Below are positions 53,979-62,946 of a stretch of 64,000 nt of DNA, piece by piece. Each line of letters opens with the position of its first letter. Positions within the stretch are counted from its first letter, which is position 1. The stretch covers positions 1 through 64,000 of the forward strand of contig NZ_BDCH01000017.1 of NCBI RefSeq assembly GCF_001613405.1, given 5' to 3'. Position numbers and translations under genes: made by a program. Source of the DNA: Nocardia crassostreae. Lineage in GTDB: Bacteria > Actinomycetota > Actinomycetes > Mycobacteriales > Mycobacteriaceae. The notes under the pieces are model-generated. The model saw only the letters and a list, made by a program, of their open reading frames with translations, did not search any database and was not told the origin of the DNA.

Positions 53979-55226
53979 ATGTCTGCCGCTACCTACGAAA
54001 TCGAGGACCTGCTGCGTGAACTCGCGCCGCAGGTCCTCGGCGTACTCGTGCGCCGCAGTGGTGATTTCGACGCCGCCGAGGACGCCCTGCAGGAGGCCAT
54101 GCTCGCGGCGGCGGCGCAGTGGCCCGAGGGCGGGCTGCCGGAGAATCCGCGCGCCTGGCTGATCTCGGTGGCCCAGCGCAGGCTCGTCGATACGATCCGC
54201 GCCGAGGTGGCTCGGCGCAATCGGGAGGCCGCCGATGCGCTGCGCGAGGTCCCGATGCCCGCCGATGTGCTGTCCGACGGCGATGCCGAGCGGGACGACA
54301 GCCTGACCCTGTTCTTCCTGTGCTGCCATCCGGTGCTGACCCCGGCGAGTTCCATTCCGCTGACCTTGCGGGCGGTGGGCGGGCTCACCACCGAGGAGAT
54401 CGCCCGCGCCTTCCTGATCCCGGAGGCGACCATGGCGCAACGCATCTCGCGCGCCAAGAAGCGGCTCGCCGGAGTGGATCGGCCCTTCGCCGGATCCGGT
54501 GGGGAGGGCGAGTATCCGAACGAATGGCGCGACCGGGTCGGGGCCGTGCTGCATGTGCTCTATCTGATCTTCACCGAGGGCCACACGACCACCGGCGCGC
54601 ACCTGCACCGCACCGACCTCTCCGCCGAGGCGATCCGCCTGACCCGCGCCCTGCACCGGCTGCTGCCGGGCGACACCGAGGTCACCGGCCTGCTCGCGCT
54701 GCTCCTGCTCACCGATGCCCGCCGCGCCGCCCGCACCGGACCGCACGGTGAACTCATTCCGCTGGCCGAACAGGACCGGAGCCGCTGGAACAGCACCGCC
54801 ACCGTCGAGGGCGTCAAGCTGGTGACCGCCACACTGTCCACCGGCCTCACCGGGCCGTATCAGATCCAGGCGGCCATTGCCGTGCTGCACGCTCAGGCGC
54901 GGCGTGCCGAGGAGACCGACTGGACTCGAATCCTGGTGCTGTACGACAAACTCGAAGCCCTCGCACCCAATCCGATGGTGACGCTGAATCGCGCCGTCGC
55001 CACCGCCATGGTGCACGGTCCGCAGGCCGGACTGGATCTGGCCGCCAGCGTCGCCGAAACCCTGTCCGGCTCACACCGTCTCGACGCGGTCCGCGGCCAT
55101 CTCCACGAAATGGCCGGTGACCGCGAACAAGCCGTGGCGCACTACCTGGCCGCCGCGAACCGCACGCACAGCACGCCCGAACGCAATTGCCTCACCCTGC
55201 GCGCGGCGCACCTGCGGGACGCCTGA
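53979..55226 (+). CDS. ECF sigma factor of the ECF42 group with C-terminal helical extension
   Basis: A 415-residue sigma factor. Region 2 includes GDFDAAEDALQEAMLAAAAQ and NPRAWLISVAQRRLVDTIRA; region 4 has LTTEEIARAFLIPEATMAQR then ISRAKKRL. The ~220-residue C-terminus (LYLIFTEGHTTT...) is the TPR-like domain typical of ECF42 proteins, which usually lack a classic anti-sigma and depend on this domain. It sits directly after a DGPF gene, its usual target and partner. Confidence 0.92.
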   Translation: MSAATYEIEDLLRELAPQVLGVLVRRSGDFDAAEDALQEAMLAAAAQWPEGGLPENPRAWLISVAQRRLVDTIRAEVARRNREAADALREVPMPADVLSDGDAERDDSLTLFFLCCHPVLTPASSIPLTLRAVGGLTTEEIARAFLIPEATMAQRISRAKKRLAGVDRPFAGSGGEGEYPNEWRDRVGAVLHVLYLIFTEGHTTTGAHLHRTDLSAEAIRLTRALHRLLPGDTEVTGLLALLLLTDARRAARTGPHGELIPLAEQDRSRWNSTATVEGVKLVTATLSTGLTGPYQIQAAIAVLHAQARRAEETDWTRILVLYDKLEALAPNPMVTLNRAVATAMVHGPQAGLDLAASVAETLSGSHRLDAVRGHLHEMAGDREQAVAHYLAAANRTHSTPERNCLTLRAAHLRDA

Positions 55227-55228
55227 AC

Positions 55229-56164
55229 TCAGGCCGCGACCGCCGCGCTGCGAAAAGCCTTGGGGATCATGCCGCGATGACGCTTGAACGCGGCGCTGAA
55301 ACCGAAAGCGTCCGCGTAGCCGACCTTCTTGGCGACCTGGGCGACGGTGAGATCGGAATCGGCGAGGAGTTCCTCGGCTTCGTCCATCCGGCATTCGGTG
55401 AGGTAGTTCAGCGGCGGCTGCCCCATGACCGCGGCGAAGCGTTTGGCGAAAAGCGCCCGGGAGACACCGGATTCGGCCGCCAGGGCGGCCACCGTCCAAC
55501 CCTTGCCGGTGTAGGTGTGGATGGCTTGCAGGGCGGGGGCGACGATCTCGTCGGCCATACCGCGGTACCAGTGCGGGGCATCCGCGCCCGCCTGCTCGAA
55601 CCAGGTGCGCAGGGTACAGACCAGGCCCCAGTCCAGCAGGCGGTCCATCATGGCCTGCGATCCGGCGCTGCGGGCGGTGGCATCGGTGGCGGCGGCCTCC
55701 AGCCAGGGGCAGACCTCGGTTTCCTCGCTGATCACCAGGACCTTGGGCAGCGCGCGCAGCAGCCGGTCGTGGCGGCGGGCGGGGGCCTGATACGCGCCCA
55801 CGATCAAGGCGGTCGCATCCGGTTGTGCAGTGCCCCAGTGGATTCCGCGCAGCTACTCACCGGCGCAGTCGGAATCCGGAGTGAAGCAGGAGATTTCGTA
55901 GTCGGTGTTCGGTCCGGTGAGCGAGGCCTGATCGTCGACCAGGCGGGAGGGTTCGGGACCCTGCACGATCGCGGTGTCTCCCAGGCTGATCCGGGTGCGG
56001 GTGCCGTCTGCGAGAATCAGGGTGCCGCCGCCGCGGAAGACGCTGATCATGGTGAGCGGGGCACGGTCGGCGAAGTGAATGGTCCACGGGCCGTCCAGCA
56101 CCGCGGAGGTCACGACCGAGCCTTCGGCGCGAATGCCGCTCAGCAAGCAACTCAAGGGGTCCAC
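55229..56164 (-). pseudogene. AraC-family regulator interrupted by in-frame TAG
   Basis: Read through, a 311-residue AraC regulator. N-terminal cupin-like domain: AVLDGPWTIHFADRAPLTMI, LAGSDSxC-like ending PDSDCAGE. Codon 104 (minus strand, 55855-55853) is TAG, then the same frame continues LRGIHWGTAQPDATALIVGA and the HTH pair (WTVAALAAESGVSRALFAKR, LTVAQVAKKVGYADAFGFSA). One base change would restore a sense codon. Without readthrough, a 103-residue fragment is made, though the downstream part could start at a GTG. It is divergent from a quinone-reductase gene, its probable target. Confidence 0.85.
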
Positions 56165-56277
56165 ACCTCGAGCGTAGACGATCTCCTATCGATCGGAGCT
56201 TTTCACCCATGGAACGTCCATGGATTTCCCGATGTACTGGATCTACCGAACAAGATCGCATCGCAGGAGGAAAGCCC

Positions 56278-56952
56278 ATGTCGCAGTCCGAAACCCGCAC
56301 CGCCCTCGTGGTCGTCGCACACCATCGCAGCGATTCGCTCACGGCGTATCTCGCGGGCCGCACCGCACGGCGGCTCGAGGCGCAGGGTTATACGGTCGAC
56401 CTGCTCAACCTGCACGAAGAGGGCTTCGACCCGCGCATGACCGTCGCCGATCAGCCCGATTGGGGCAATCGCGAGAAGGTCTACTCCGAGGAGACCGAAG
56501 CGCATATGCGCCGCGTTCTCGCCGCCGATATCGTCGTCGCGGTGTTCCCGATCTACTGGCAGAACGTTCCGGCCATCCTCAAGGGCTGGATCGACCGGGT
56601 CTGGAGCTACGGCTTCGCCTACGGTCGCAGCAAGCCGCGACTGGCCGGAAAGCGCATGCTGTGGCTGGGATTGGCGGGCGCGACCGAGGACGACGCCATC
56701 ATTCCGGCCATGCGGGAGGTGCTGGAGAACCAGCTCAGCGCGGGTATCGCCTACTACTGTGGGTTCACCCGATCCACCGTCGCCATCCTGCCCGACGCCG
56801 AGGAGCGGCCGCAGCGCCTCGACGCCGAGGGCAATCTGTCGATCGGCGAGGCGGTGGCGGGCGCCGCGCGTGACGCCCACTTCGCCGCGCTCGAACTGCG
56901 GGCGCTCGGTTACGTCGACGAATTCGTTGCGCTGGAGCGGGTTCCGGCCTGA
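56278..56952 (+). CDS. NAD(P)H dehydrogenase (quinone)/flavodoxin-like oxidoreductase
   Basis: A 224-residue protein of the NQO1/MdaB/KefF-like family. ALVVVAHHRSDSLTAYLAG is the FMN-binding start, VVAVFPIYWQNVPAILKGWI the conserved core (FPxYW), and RVWSYGFAYG follows. It should reduce quinones or related electrophiles by two-electron transfer. GGAGGAAA before ATG 56278 fixes the start; the frame opens at 56209. Divergent from the disrupted AraC gene, 113 nt apart. Confidence 0.9.
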   Translation: MSQSETRTALVVVAHHRSDSLTAYLAGRTARRLEAQGYTVDLLNLHEEGFDPRMTVADQPDWGNREKVYSEETEAHMRRVLAADIVVAVFPIYWQNVPAILKGWIDRVWSYGFAYGRSKPRLAGKRMLWLGLAGATEDDAIIPAMREVLENQLSAGIAYYCGFTRSTVAILPDAEERPQRLDAEGNLSIGEAVAGAARDAHFAALELRALGYVDEFVALERVPA

Positions 56953-56959
56953 ACGACAC

Positions 56960-56991
56960 CGGCCGCGCATGCCCGTGGGGATGCGCGGCCG
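56960..56991. terminator. Bidirectional terminator between quinone-reductase gene and purC
   Basis: CGGCCGCGCAT (56960-56970) and ATGCGCGGCCG (56981-56991) form a perfect 11-bp stem between the converging stops. Confidence 0.75.
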
Positions 56992-57010
56992 TGGCTTCGG
57001 GAACCGCCGG

Positions 57011-57835
57011 TCAGCTCCAGCTGCGACCGGTGATGAGTTCGTAGGCCTGCATGTACTTCCGGCGGGTCGCCTCGACGATCTCGGCCGGAATCTCCGGGCC
57101 GGGGGCCTCCTTGTTCCAGCCGGTCGAGGTGGACCAGTCGCGCACGAACTGCTTGTCGAAGGAGGCCTGCGGGCGGCCGGGCTCGTAGGAGTCGGCGGGC
57201 CAGAAGCGGGAGGAGTCGGAGGTCAGGACCTCGTCGGCCAGGGTGAGAACGTCACCGTCCCAGCCCCATTCGAGCTTGGTGTCGGCAATGATGACGCCGC
57301 GGGCGGCGGCGTGCTCGGCGCCGCGCGAGTACACCTCGATGGTCAGGTCGCGCAGTTTCTCCGCGACCTCCTTGCCCTCCTGGTTCACCACATCGTCGAA
57401 GGTGATGAACTCGTCGTGGGTGCCGACCTCGGCCTTGGTGGTCGGGGTGAAGATGGGCTCGGGCAGCTTGTCGCCCTCCCGCAGGCCCGGCGGCAGCGCG
57501 ATACCGGAGACCTCGCCGGTGCGGTTGTACTCGGCCAGGCCGGAGCCGGTCAGGTAGCCGCGGGCGATGCACTCGACCTTCACCATGGTCAGCTTCTTGG
57601 CGCGCACGGCGCGGGCGCCGAACTCGGCGGGCACATCGGTGGTGGAGATCAGGTGATTGGGCACGTCCGCGAGGAACTCGAACCACCAGTTCGACAGCTG
57701 GGTGAGCATCGATCCCTTGTCCGGGATCGGGGTGGGCAGCACCACGTCGTACACCGACACCCGATCGGAGGCGACCAGGATCAGCTCGTCGCCGTCCTCG
57801 TACAGGTCGCGCACCTTACCGGCGTGGATGTGTTT
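57011..57835 (-). CDS. purC: Phosphoribosylaminoimidazole-succinocarboxamide synthase
   Basis: A 274-residue SAICAR synthetase, purine pathway step joining CAIR and aspartate with ATP. Motifs: HIHAGKVRDLYEDGDELILV, RVSVYDVVLPTPIPDKG, ECIARGYLTGSGL, IIADTKLEWGWDGDVLTLAD, and EVLTSDSSRFWPA. The start is TTG 57835, with GAGGAGG 3-9 nt upstream and nothing family-like beyond it. Divergent from pepN by 266 nt. Confidence 0.95.
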   Translation of the reverse strand, partial: KHIHAGKVRDLYEDGDELILVASDRVSVYDVVLPTPIPDKGSMLTQLSNWWFEFLADVPNHLISTTDVPAEFGARAVRAKKLTMVKVECIARGYLTGSGLAEYNRTGEVSGIALPPGLREGDKLPEPIFTPTTKAEVGTHDEFITFDDVVNQEGKEVAEKLRDLTIEVYSRGAEHAAARGVIIADTKLEWGWDGDVLTLADEVLTSDSSRFWPADSYEPGRPQASFDKQFVRDWSTSTGWNKEAPGPEIPAEIVEATRRKYMQAYELITGRSWS

Positions 57836-58101
57836 CAACGGTCCTCCTCGAACTGGATGCTGGCGCTGCCGCCGCACAGCCTACCGACGTGTGGTGCCGG
57901 TACCTGGCGCGCATCGGCCATCGGCGACCACAACGCAGCCATGGGCTCCGGCGACGTGGCAAGCTGGGCAACGTCGCGCCCGCGGCATCGCGTGAACACC
58001 GCGTTCCGGGTCCGGGTGGGCGCACCGCATGACGGTGGGCAGCGTCGCCCGCACCGCTGCGTGAACGCACGGCACAGTTCTCCGAGAGCGAAGGAGCCCC
58101 C

Positions 58102-60693
58102 TTGTCCGCACCGAATCTCACCCGCGAGCAGGCGATCGAACGCTCCGCGACGGTCCAGGTGGAGAACTATCGCGTCGAACTGGATCTGACCGGGCAGCCC
58201 ACCAGCGCCGAGGCCACGCGCAGTGAAACCTTCTTCTCGCGCTCGACGGTGAAGTTCACGGCCACCGCGGGTGCGCGGACCTTCATCGATATCGTGGGCG
58301 CGGGCGTGCGGTCGGCCATCCTGAACGGGACGCCGCTGGACGTGAGCGGCTACGACGAGTCCGAGGGCCTGGCCCTGACCGGACTGGCCGAGCGCAACGA
58401 GCTGGTGGTCGAGGCCGACTGCGAGTACTCGCACACCGGTGAGGGCCTGCACCGGTTCGTCGATCCCACCGACAACAAGGTCTACCTGTACTCGCAGTTC
58501 GAAACCGCCGACGCCAAGCGGATGTTCGCCTGCTTCGATCAGCCGGACCTCAAGGCCACGTACGACGTGATCGTCACCGCGCCGCAGGACTGGGAGGTCA
58601 TCTCCAATGGCGCGACCACCTCGACGCGCACCATCGGCACGGTGGTGGAGCACACCTTCGACACCACGCCGCGCATGAGCACCTATCTGGTGGCGCTGAT
58701 CGCGGGTCCGTACGCCAAGTGGACCGACACCTACGTCGATGAGCACGGCGATATCCCGCTGGGCATCTACTGCCGTGCGTCGCTGGCCGAATTCATGGAC
58801 CACGAAAGGCTTTTCACCGAAACCAAGCAGGGTTTCGGCTTCTATCACGCGAATTTCGGTGTGCCGTACGCCTTCGGCAAGTACGACCAGCTGTTCGTGC
58901 CCGAATTCAATGCGGGCGCCATGGAGAACGCGGGCGCGGTCACCTTCCTCGAGGATTATGTGTTCCGCTCCAAGGTGACTCGCGCGTCCTACGAGCGCCG
59001 CTGCCAGACCGTGCTGCACGAGATGGCGCACATGTGGTTCGGCGATCTGGTCACCATGAAGTGGTGGGACGACCTGTGGCTGAACGAGTCCTTCGCCACC
59101 TTCGCCTCGGTGCTGTGCCAGGTGAGCGCGACCGAATACACCAATGCCTGGACCACTTTCGCCAATGTGGAGAAGTCCTGGGCGTACCGACAGGATCAGC
59201 TGCCCTCCACCCATCCCATCGCGGCGGACATCCCGGATCTGGCGGCGGTCGAGGTGAACTTCGACGGAATCACCTACGCCAAGGGCGCTTCGGTGCTCAA
59301 GCAGCTCGTGGCCTATGTGGGTGAGGAGCCGTTCCTGGCGGGTCTGCGCGACTACTTCGCCGAACATGCCTACGGCAACGCCACTTTCGATGATCTGGTG
59401 GGCGCGCTGGAGAAGGCGTCGGGGCGCGATCTGTCGGACTGGGGCGCGCAGTGGCTCAAGACCACCGGCCTGAACATCCTGCGGCCCGAGTTCACCGTGG
59501 ACGCCGAGGGCAACTACGACACCTTCAGCGTCATCCAGGAGGGCGCGGCCCCCGGCGCCGGTGAGCGCCGCGTGCACCGCCTGGCCATCGGCGTGTACGA
59601 CGAGCAGGACGGAAAGCTGGTGCGCACCAAGCGCGTCGAGCTCGATATCGATCCGGCCGAGCGCACCGCGGTGCCCGAGCTGGTCGGCGTCGCCCAGGGC
59701 AAGCTGGTGCTGGTCAACGATGACGACCTCACCTACTGCTCGGTCCGCCTGGACCCGGCCTCGCTGGAGACGGTGGTGGCCCGCATCGCCGATATCGCCG
59801 AACCGCTCCCCCGCACGCTGGCCTGGTCGGCCGCCTGGGAGATGACCCGCCAGGCCGAGATGCGCGCCCGCGACTTCGTGGCCCTGGTGCAGCGCGGCGT
59901 CGGCGAGGAAACCGAGATCGGCGTGGTGCAGCGCCTTCTCATGCAGGCCCACACCGCCCTGTCCAGCTACGCCGACCCGGCCTGGGCCGACACCACCGGC
60001 TGGCCTGAATTCGCCGACCGCCTCCTGGACCTGGCCCGCGCCGCCGCACCCGGTTCGGACTACCAGCTGGCCTTCGTGAACGCCCTCACCGGCGCCAAGC
60101 TGGCCGTCCGCCACGTCGAGGCGCTGCGTCAGATCCTCGAAGGCGATCTCACCGCCGCCAACCTGCCCGGTATCACGGTCGACACCGACCTGCGCTGGCG
60201 CATCATCCAGGCCCTCGCCGCGGCAGGTGACATCGACGCCGACGGACCCCAATCCCCCGTCATCGACGCCGAACTGGAACGTGACCCCACCGCCGCGGGC
60301 CGCCGCCAGGCCGCCGCGGCCCGCACCGCCCGCCCCCAGCTCGGCGTCAAGGAATCGGCCTGGGCCACCGTCATGCACGACGACGCGGTCCCCAACATCA
60401 CCGCCCGCGCCATCGTCAGCGGCTTCGCCCCCGTCGGCCAGTCGCACCTGCTGTCCGGCTTCACCGAACGCTACTTCGCCGAAATCCCCGGCGTCTGGGA
60501 ACGCCGCTCCAGCGAAGTAGCCCAAACCGTCGTAGTCGGCCTCTACCCCCACTGGTCCATCACCGAGGAATCAGTCGCCATCGCCGACAAATTCCTCTCC
60601 GCCGACCACCCCCCGGCCCTGCGCCGCCTGGTAGTGGAAGGCAAGGCCGGAATCGAACGCTCCCTCCGCGCCCGCGCCTTCGACCAGCAGTAG
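58102..60693 (+). CDS. pepN: Aminopeptidase N (M1 family)
   Basis: An 863-residue zinc aminopeptidase. GAMENAGAVTFLEDYVFR is the exopeptidase GAMEN motif; the zinc site is HEMAHMWFGDLVTMKWWDDL followed by WLNESFATFAS with the third ligand Glu. The C-terminal ERAP1-like helical domain is complete. Length fits actinobacterial PepN. Starts at TTG 58102 with AAGGAG at 5-nt spacing. Cytoplasmic; trims N-terminal residues of peptides, including those released by Clp proteases. Confidence 0.95.
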   Translation: MSAPNLTREQAIERSATVQVENYRVELDLTGQPTSAEATRSETFFSRSTVKFTATAGARTFIDIVGAGVRSAILNGTPLDVSGYDESEGLALTGLAERNELVVEADCEYSHTGEGLHRFVDPTDNKVYLYSQFETADAKRMFACFDQPDLKATYDVIVTAPQDWEVISNGATTSTRTIGTVVEHTFDTTPRMSTYLVALIAGPYAKWTDTYVDEHGDIPLGIYCRASLAEFMDHERLFTETKQGFGFYHANFGVPYAFGKYDQLFVPEFNAGAMENAGAVTFLEDYVFRSKVTRASYERRCQTVLHEMAHMWFGDLVTMKWWDDLWLNESFATFASVLCQVSATEYTNAWTTFANVEKSWAYRQDQLPSTHPIAADIPDLAAVEVNFDGITYAKGASVLKQLVAYVGEEPFLAGLRDYFAEHAYGNATFDDLVGALEKASGRDLSDWGAQWLKTTGLNILRPEFTVDAEGNYDTFSVIQEGAAPGAGERRVHRLAIGVYDEQDGKLVRTKRVELDIDPAERTAVPELVGVAQGKLVLVNDDDLTYCSVRLDPASLETVVARIADIAEPLPRTLAWSAAWEMTRQAEMRARDFVALVQRGVGEETEIGVVQRLLMQAHTALSSYADPAWADTTGWPEFADRLLDLARAAAPGSDYQLAFVNALTGAKLAVRHVEALRQILEGDLTAANLPGITVDTDLRWRIIQALAAAGDIDADGPQSPVIDAELERDPTAAGRRQAAAARTARPQLGVKESAWATVMHDDAVPNITARAIVSGFAPVGQSHLLSGFTERYFAEIPGVWERRSSEVAQTVVVGLYPHWSITEESVAIADKFLSADHPPALRRLVVEGKAGIERSLRARAFDQQ

Positions 60694-60706
60694 CAAACCC
60701 CGGTCA

Positions 60707-60733
60707 CGCCCCCTGCGAAACCCGCAGGGGGCG
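60707..60733 (+). terminator. Terminator after pepN
   Basis: CGCCCCCTGC (60707-60716), loop GAAACCC, GCAGGGGGCG (60724-60733): a perfect 10-bp stem 13 nt past the stop. Confidence 0.8.
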
Positions 60734-60761
60734 TACCCATTTCCCGCGCCAGGATCAGCCC

Positions 60762-61004
60762 ATGAACAGCCCCCAACCCCGCTCACGGTCGGGCCGAACC
60801 ACAGCGATATCACCCGCCAACCACCCCGCGCTCCGCGAGCTGGGTCGAGACACGACGGAAGTCTCTGTGGCCATGCCGTTCCCGGTGATCTCGCTGGAGG
60901 GCGCGCTGCTGGCCGCCGACACCCGGTTCGCCGACACCACCGGACGCCGAACAGGCACACCGCGCGGGCAGCGGCACACGGTCCGTGGGAAGGTGGCGCC
61001 TTGA
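60762..61004 (+). CDS. Hypothetical 80-residue protein, possible remnant
   Basis: ATG 60762 opens MNSPQPRSRSGRTTAISPAN; the middle reads VAMPFPVISLEGALLAADTR. Its TGA overlaps the ATG of the enterochelin-esterase gene (TGATG at 61002-61006), suggesting coupling. No ribosome site is evident and the sequence matches no family I know; it may be the end of a lost siderophore gene. Confidence 0.35.
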   Translation: MNSPQPRSRSGRTTAISPANHPALRELGRDTTEVSVAMPFPVISLEGALLAADTRFADTTGRRTGTPRGQRHTVRGKVAP

Positions 61005-62261
61005 TGGATAGCCCTCGGCTGCGGGGACTGCTGCATGCGGTGCGGGGGCGGCGCGGTGCGGCTGTCGATGAGTTCTGGGACGAGATCGGCAGGGGTGGAA
61101 CGCCGCTCATCGAGCCGAGGCGGGAGGCGGATCGTCGGCTGGTGACGCTGCTGTGGCGGGAACGGGAGCCGATCGCGGGGGTGTATGCACTGGTCAATCG
61201 GCTGACCGACAAGGGGCGCGTGGCAGCGGGGATGATGCGGCGGATACCGGATACCGATATTTGGTTCGTCACTTTCGAACTCCCGGCCGCGCTGCGCAGC
61301 AGTTATCGGTTCTATCCGTACGGCGAGTGGGATCGGTTCTTCGGCAATGGGGTTCCCGCTCATCTCGATGCCAAGGCGCTCATGGCTCGGACGGTGGCCG
61401 ATCCACACAATCCGGGGTCTGAGAGTTCCAGCGGGCGAGGGTTCGGGTCGGTGCTCGAGTTGCCTTCGGCGCCATCGCTTGCCGAGTGGGCGAACATGGA
61501 TGCGGTCGCGGCCGGGACACAATCCGCATTTTGAATTCTCCACGACTGCTGGCGATCACGCCTATCGCATTCGGCAATACCTTCCGGCTGCGCCCATTCC
61601 GGAGGGCGGACTGCCGATGCTGGTGCTGCTCGATGCGCAGCGCTGGTTCGATGATTTCAATCTGCCTGCGGCCATCGACGCGGCAGTCGGTTCCGGGCGG
61701 TGCGCGCCGATCGGTGTCGTCGGCGTGGAATCGCCTGCTGCGCCACAGGATCGAATGCGGCAGTTGGGGGCTGATCAGCAGTTCGTTCGAATGCTGGCGG
61801 AGGAGCTCATTCCGTTCGTCGAATCTCGCGGGGCGGAGTGGGCGGGGCGCGAACGGCGAATTCTGTGTGGGCAGAGTCTTGGGGGGCACACCGCGCTGGC
61901 GGCCGCGTTGTGGACACCGGAGGCATATGGGACCGTGCTGGCTCAGTCGCCGTCGGTGTGGTGGCGGCCGGATGGGAGCGTGAATCCGAATACCTACTCC
62001 GACAGTTCGACCTCCTGGCTGTTCGAGCAGTTTCAGGAAGCGACGGTAGGGCCGGTGCGCCTCCAGATCGCTGCCGGTTCGAACGAGGGGTTGCTAACCG
62101 AGCACCTGTACCGGCTCCAGGATCTGCTGTCGGACAGGGGTTTTCGGAACCGGTTGCAGGTCTACACAGGCGGTCATGATTACGCCTGCTGGGCTGCCGC
62201 GATGATGGGCGACTTGGCCGAGGTGTGCGGTGTAATGCGCGATCATCGGTCAGCACTCTGA
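61004..62261 (+). pseudogene. Enterochelin esterase (Fes/IroD-like) gene with frameshift
   Basis: From ATG 61004 the N-terminal Fes domain reads RRLVTLLWREREPIAGVYAL, then MMRRIPDTDIWFVTFELPAA and ELPSAPSLAEW, and stops at 61532-61534. The next frame then supplies the alpha/beta-hydrolase domain: FEFSTTAGDHAYRIRQYLP, LDAQRWFDD, nucleophile elbow ILCGQSLGGHTAL, and a final GGHDYACW with the His. A net one-base shift between about 61500 and 61530 explains it. The intact enzyme would hydrolyse ferric catecholate siderophores to release iron. No other siderophore gene is visible here. Confidence 0.85.
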
Positions 62262-62268
62262 CCTGCTC

Positions 62269-62319
62269 TTTCGTCCACGCTGCCGTGAGCGGATCTGCTC
62301 ACAGCAGCGTGGGGCGAAA
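62269..62319. terminator. Long imperfect inverted repeat between fes pseudogene and clpP3
   Basis: CACGCTGCCGTGAGC (62276-62290) pairs with GCTCACAGCAGCGTG (62297-62311), one mismatch, loop GGATCT. TTTCG (62269-62273) and CGAAA (62315-62319) extend it past a small bulge. It is 8 nt past the fes stop, so termination is likely; as only 30 nt then remain to the clpP3 ATG, it may also overlap the clpP3 promoter or operator. Confidence 0.65.
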
Positions 62320-62349
62320 TCCGGGGCGCCGCTGCGGCACGGTGGATTC

Positions 62350-62946
62350 ATGGGAGACAACAAGCCGATGTTCAACTGGTGCACACACGAACAACTGTTC
62401 AGCCGAAGGATTCTGGTGCTCGACGGGGCGCTGGACGACGACAACGGGGCGCTGCTCATGACGCAGTTGCTCACCCTGGCGACCGAGGATCCGGAGGCGG
62501 GGATCTCGCTGTGGATCCATTCGCCCGGCGGATCGGTTCCGGCCATGCTCGCCATCCGCGACGTCATGCGCCTGGTGCCGTGCGACGTGTCCACGCTGGC
62601 GCTCGGATTGGCGTGCAGCGCCGGGCAATTCCTGCTTTCCGCCGGAACCCCGGGCAAGCGTTTCGCCCTGCCGCACGCGCGCATCCTGATGCATCAGGGT
62701 TCCGCGGGCATCGGCGGCAGCGCGGTGGAGGTCGAGGTCCAGGCCGACGATCTGCGCTACACCGTGCAGACCGTGCTCGGCCTCATCGCCGAGGACACCG
62801 GCCAGCCCTTCGACCAGATCTACGACGATTCGCTGCACGATCGCTGGTTCACCGCCACCCAGGCCCGCGAGTACGGATTCATCGACGGCATCGTCGACTC
62901 CTTCTGGCAGGTCGTCCCGCAACGCCACAAGGTAGGTATCTCCTGA
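62350..62946 (+). CDS. clpP3: ClpP-family protease subunit, second locus (ClpP3-like)
   Basis: A 198-residue ClpP paralogue with an intact triad: Ser in LGLACSAGQFLLS, His in RILMHQGSAGIGG, Asp in LHDRWFTATQA. It resembles ClpP1 (GSAGIGGSAVEVEVQADDLR). It is followed with a one-base stop/start overlap (TGATG, 62944-62948) by a second paralogue lacking the catalytic Ser, so the pair is probably made in equal amounts and assembled together. Compare the clpP3-clpP4 operon of Streptomyces, controlled by PopR; a PopR-like gene lies downstream here. Confidence 0.9.
   Translation: MGDNKPMFNWCTHEQLFSRRILVLDGALDDDNGALLMTQLLTLATEDPEAGISLWIHSPGGSVPAMLAIRDVMRLVPCDVSTLALGLACSAGQFLLSAGTPGKRFALPHARILMHQGSAGIGGSAVEVEVQADDLRYTVQTVLGLIAEDTGQPFDQIYDDSLHDRWFTATQAREYGFIDGIVDSFWQVVPQRHKVGIS

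Noticed and set aside
57835..60552. A 905-codon open frame antisense to pepN
   Set aside because: It mirrors an intact M1 aminopeptidase with all motifs; its translation is Gly/Val/His-rich shadow sequence without a domain. Long antisense frames are usual at this G+C.
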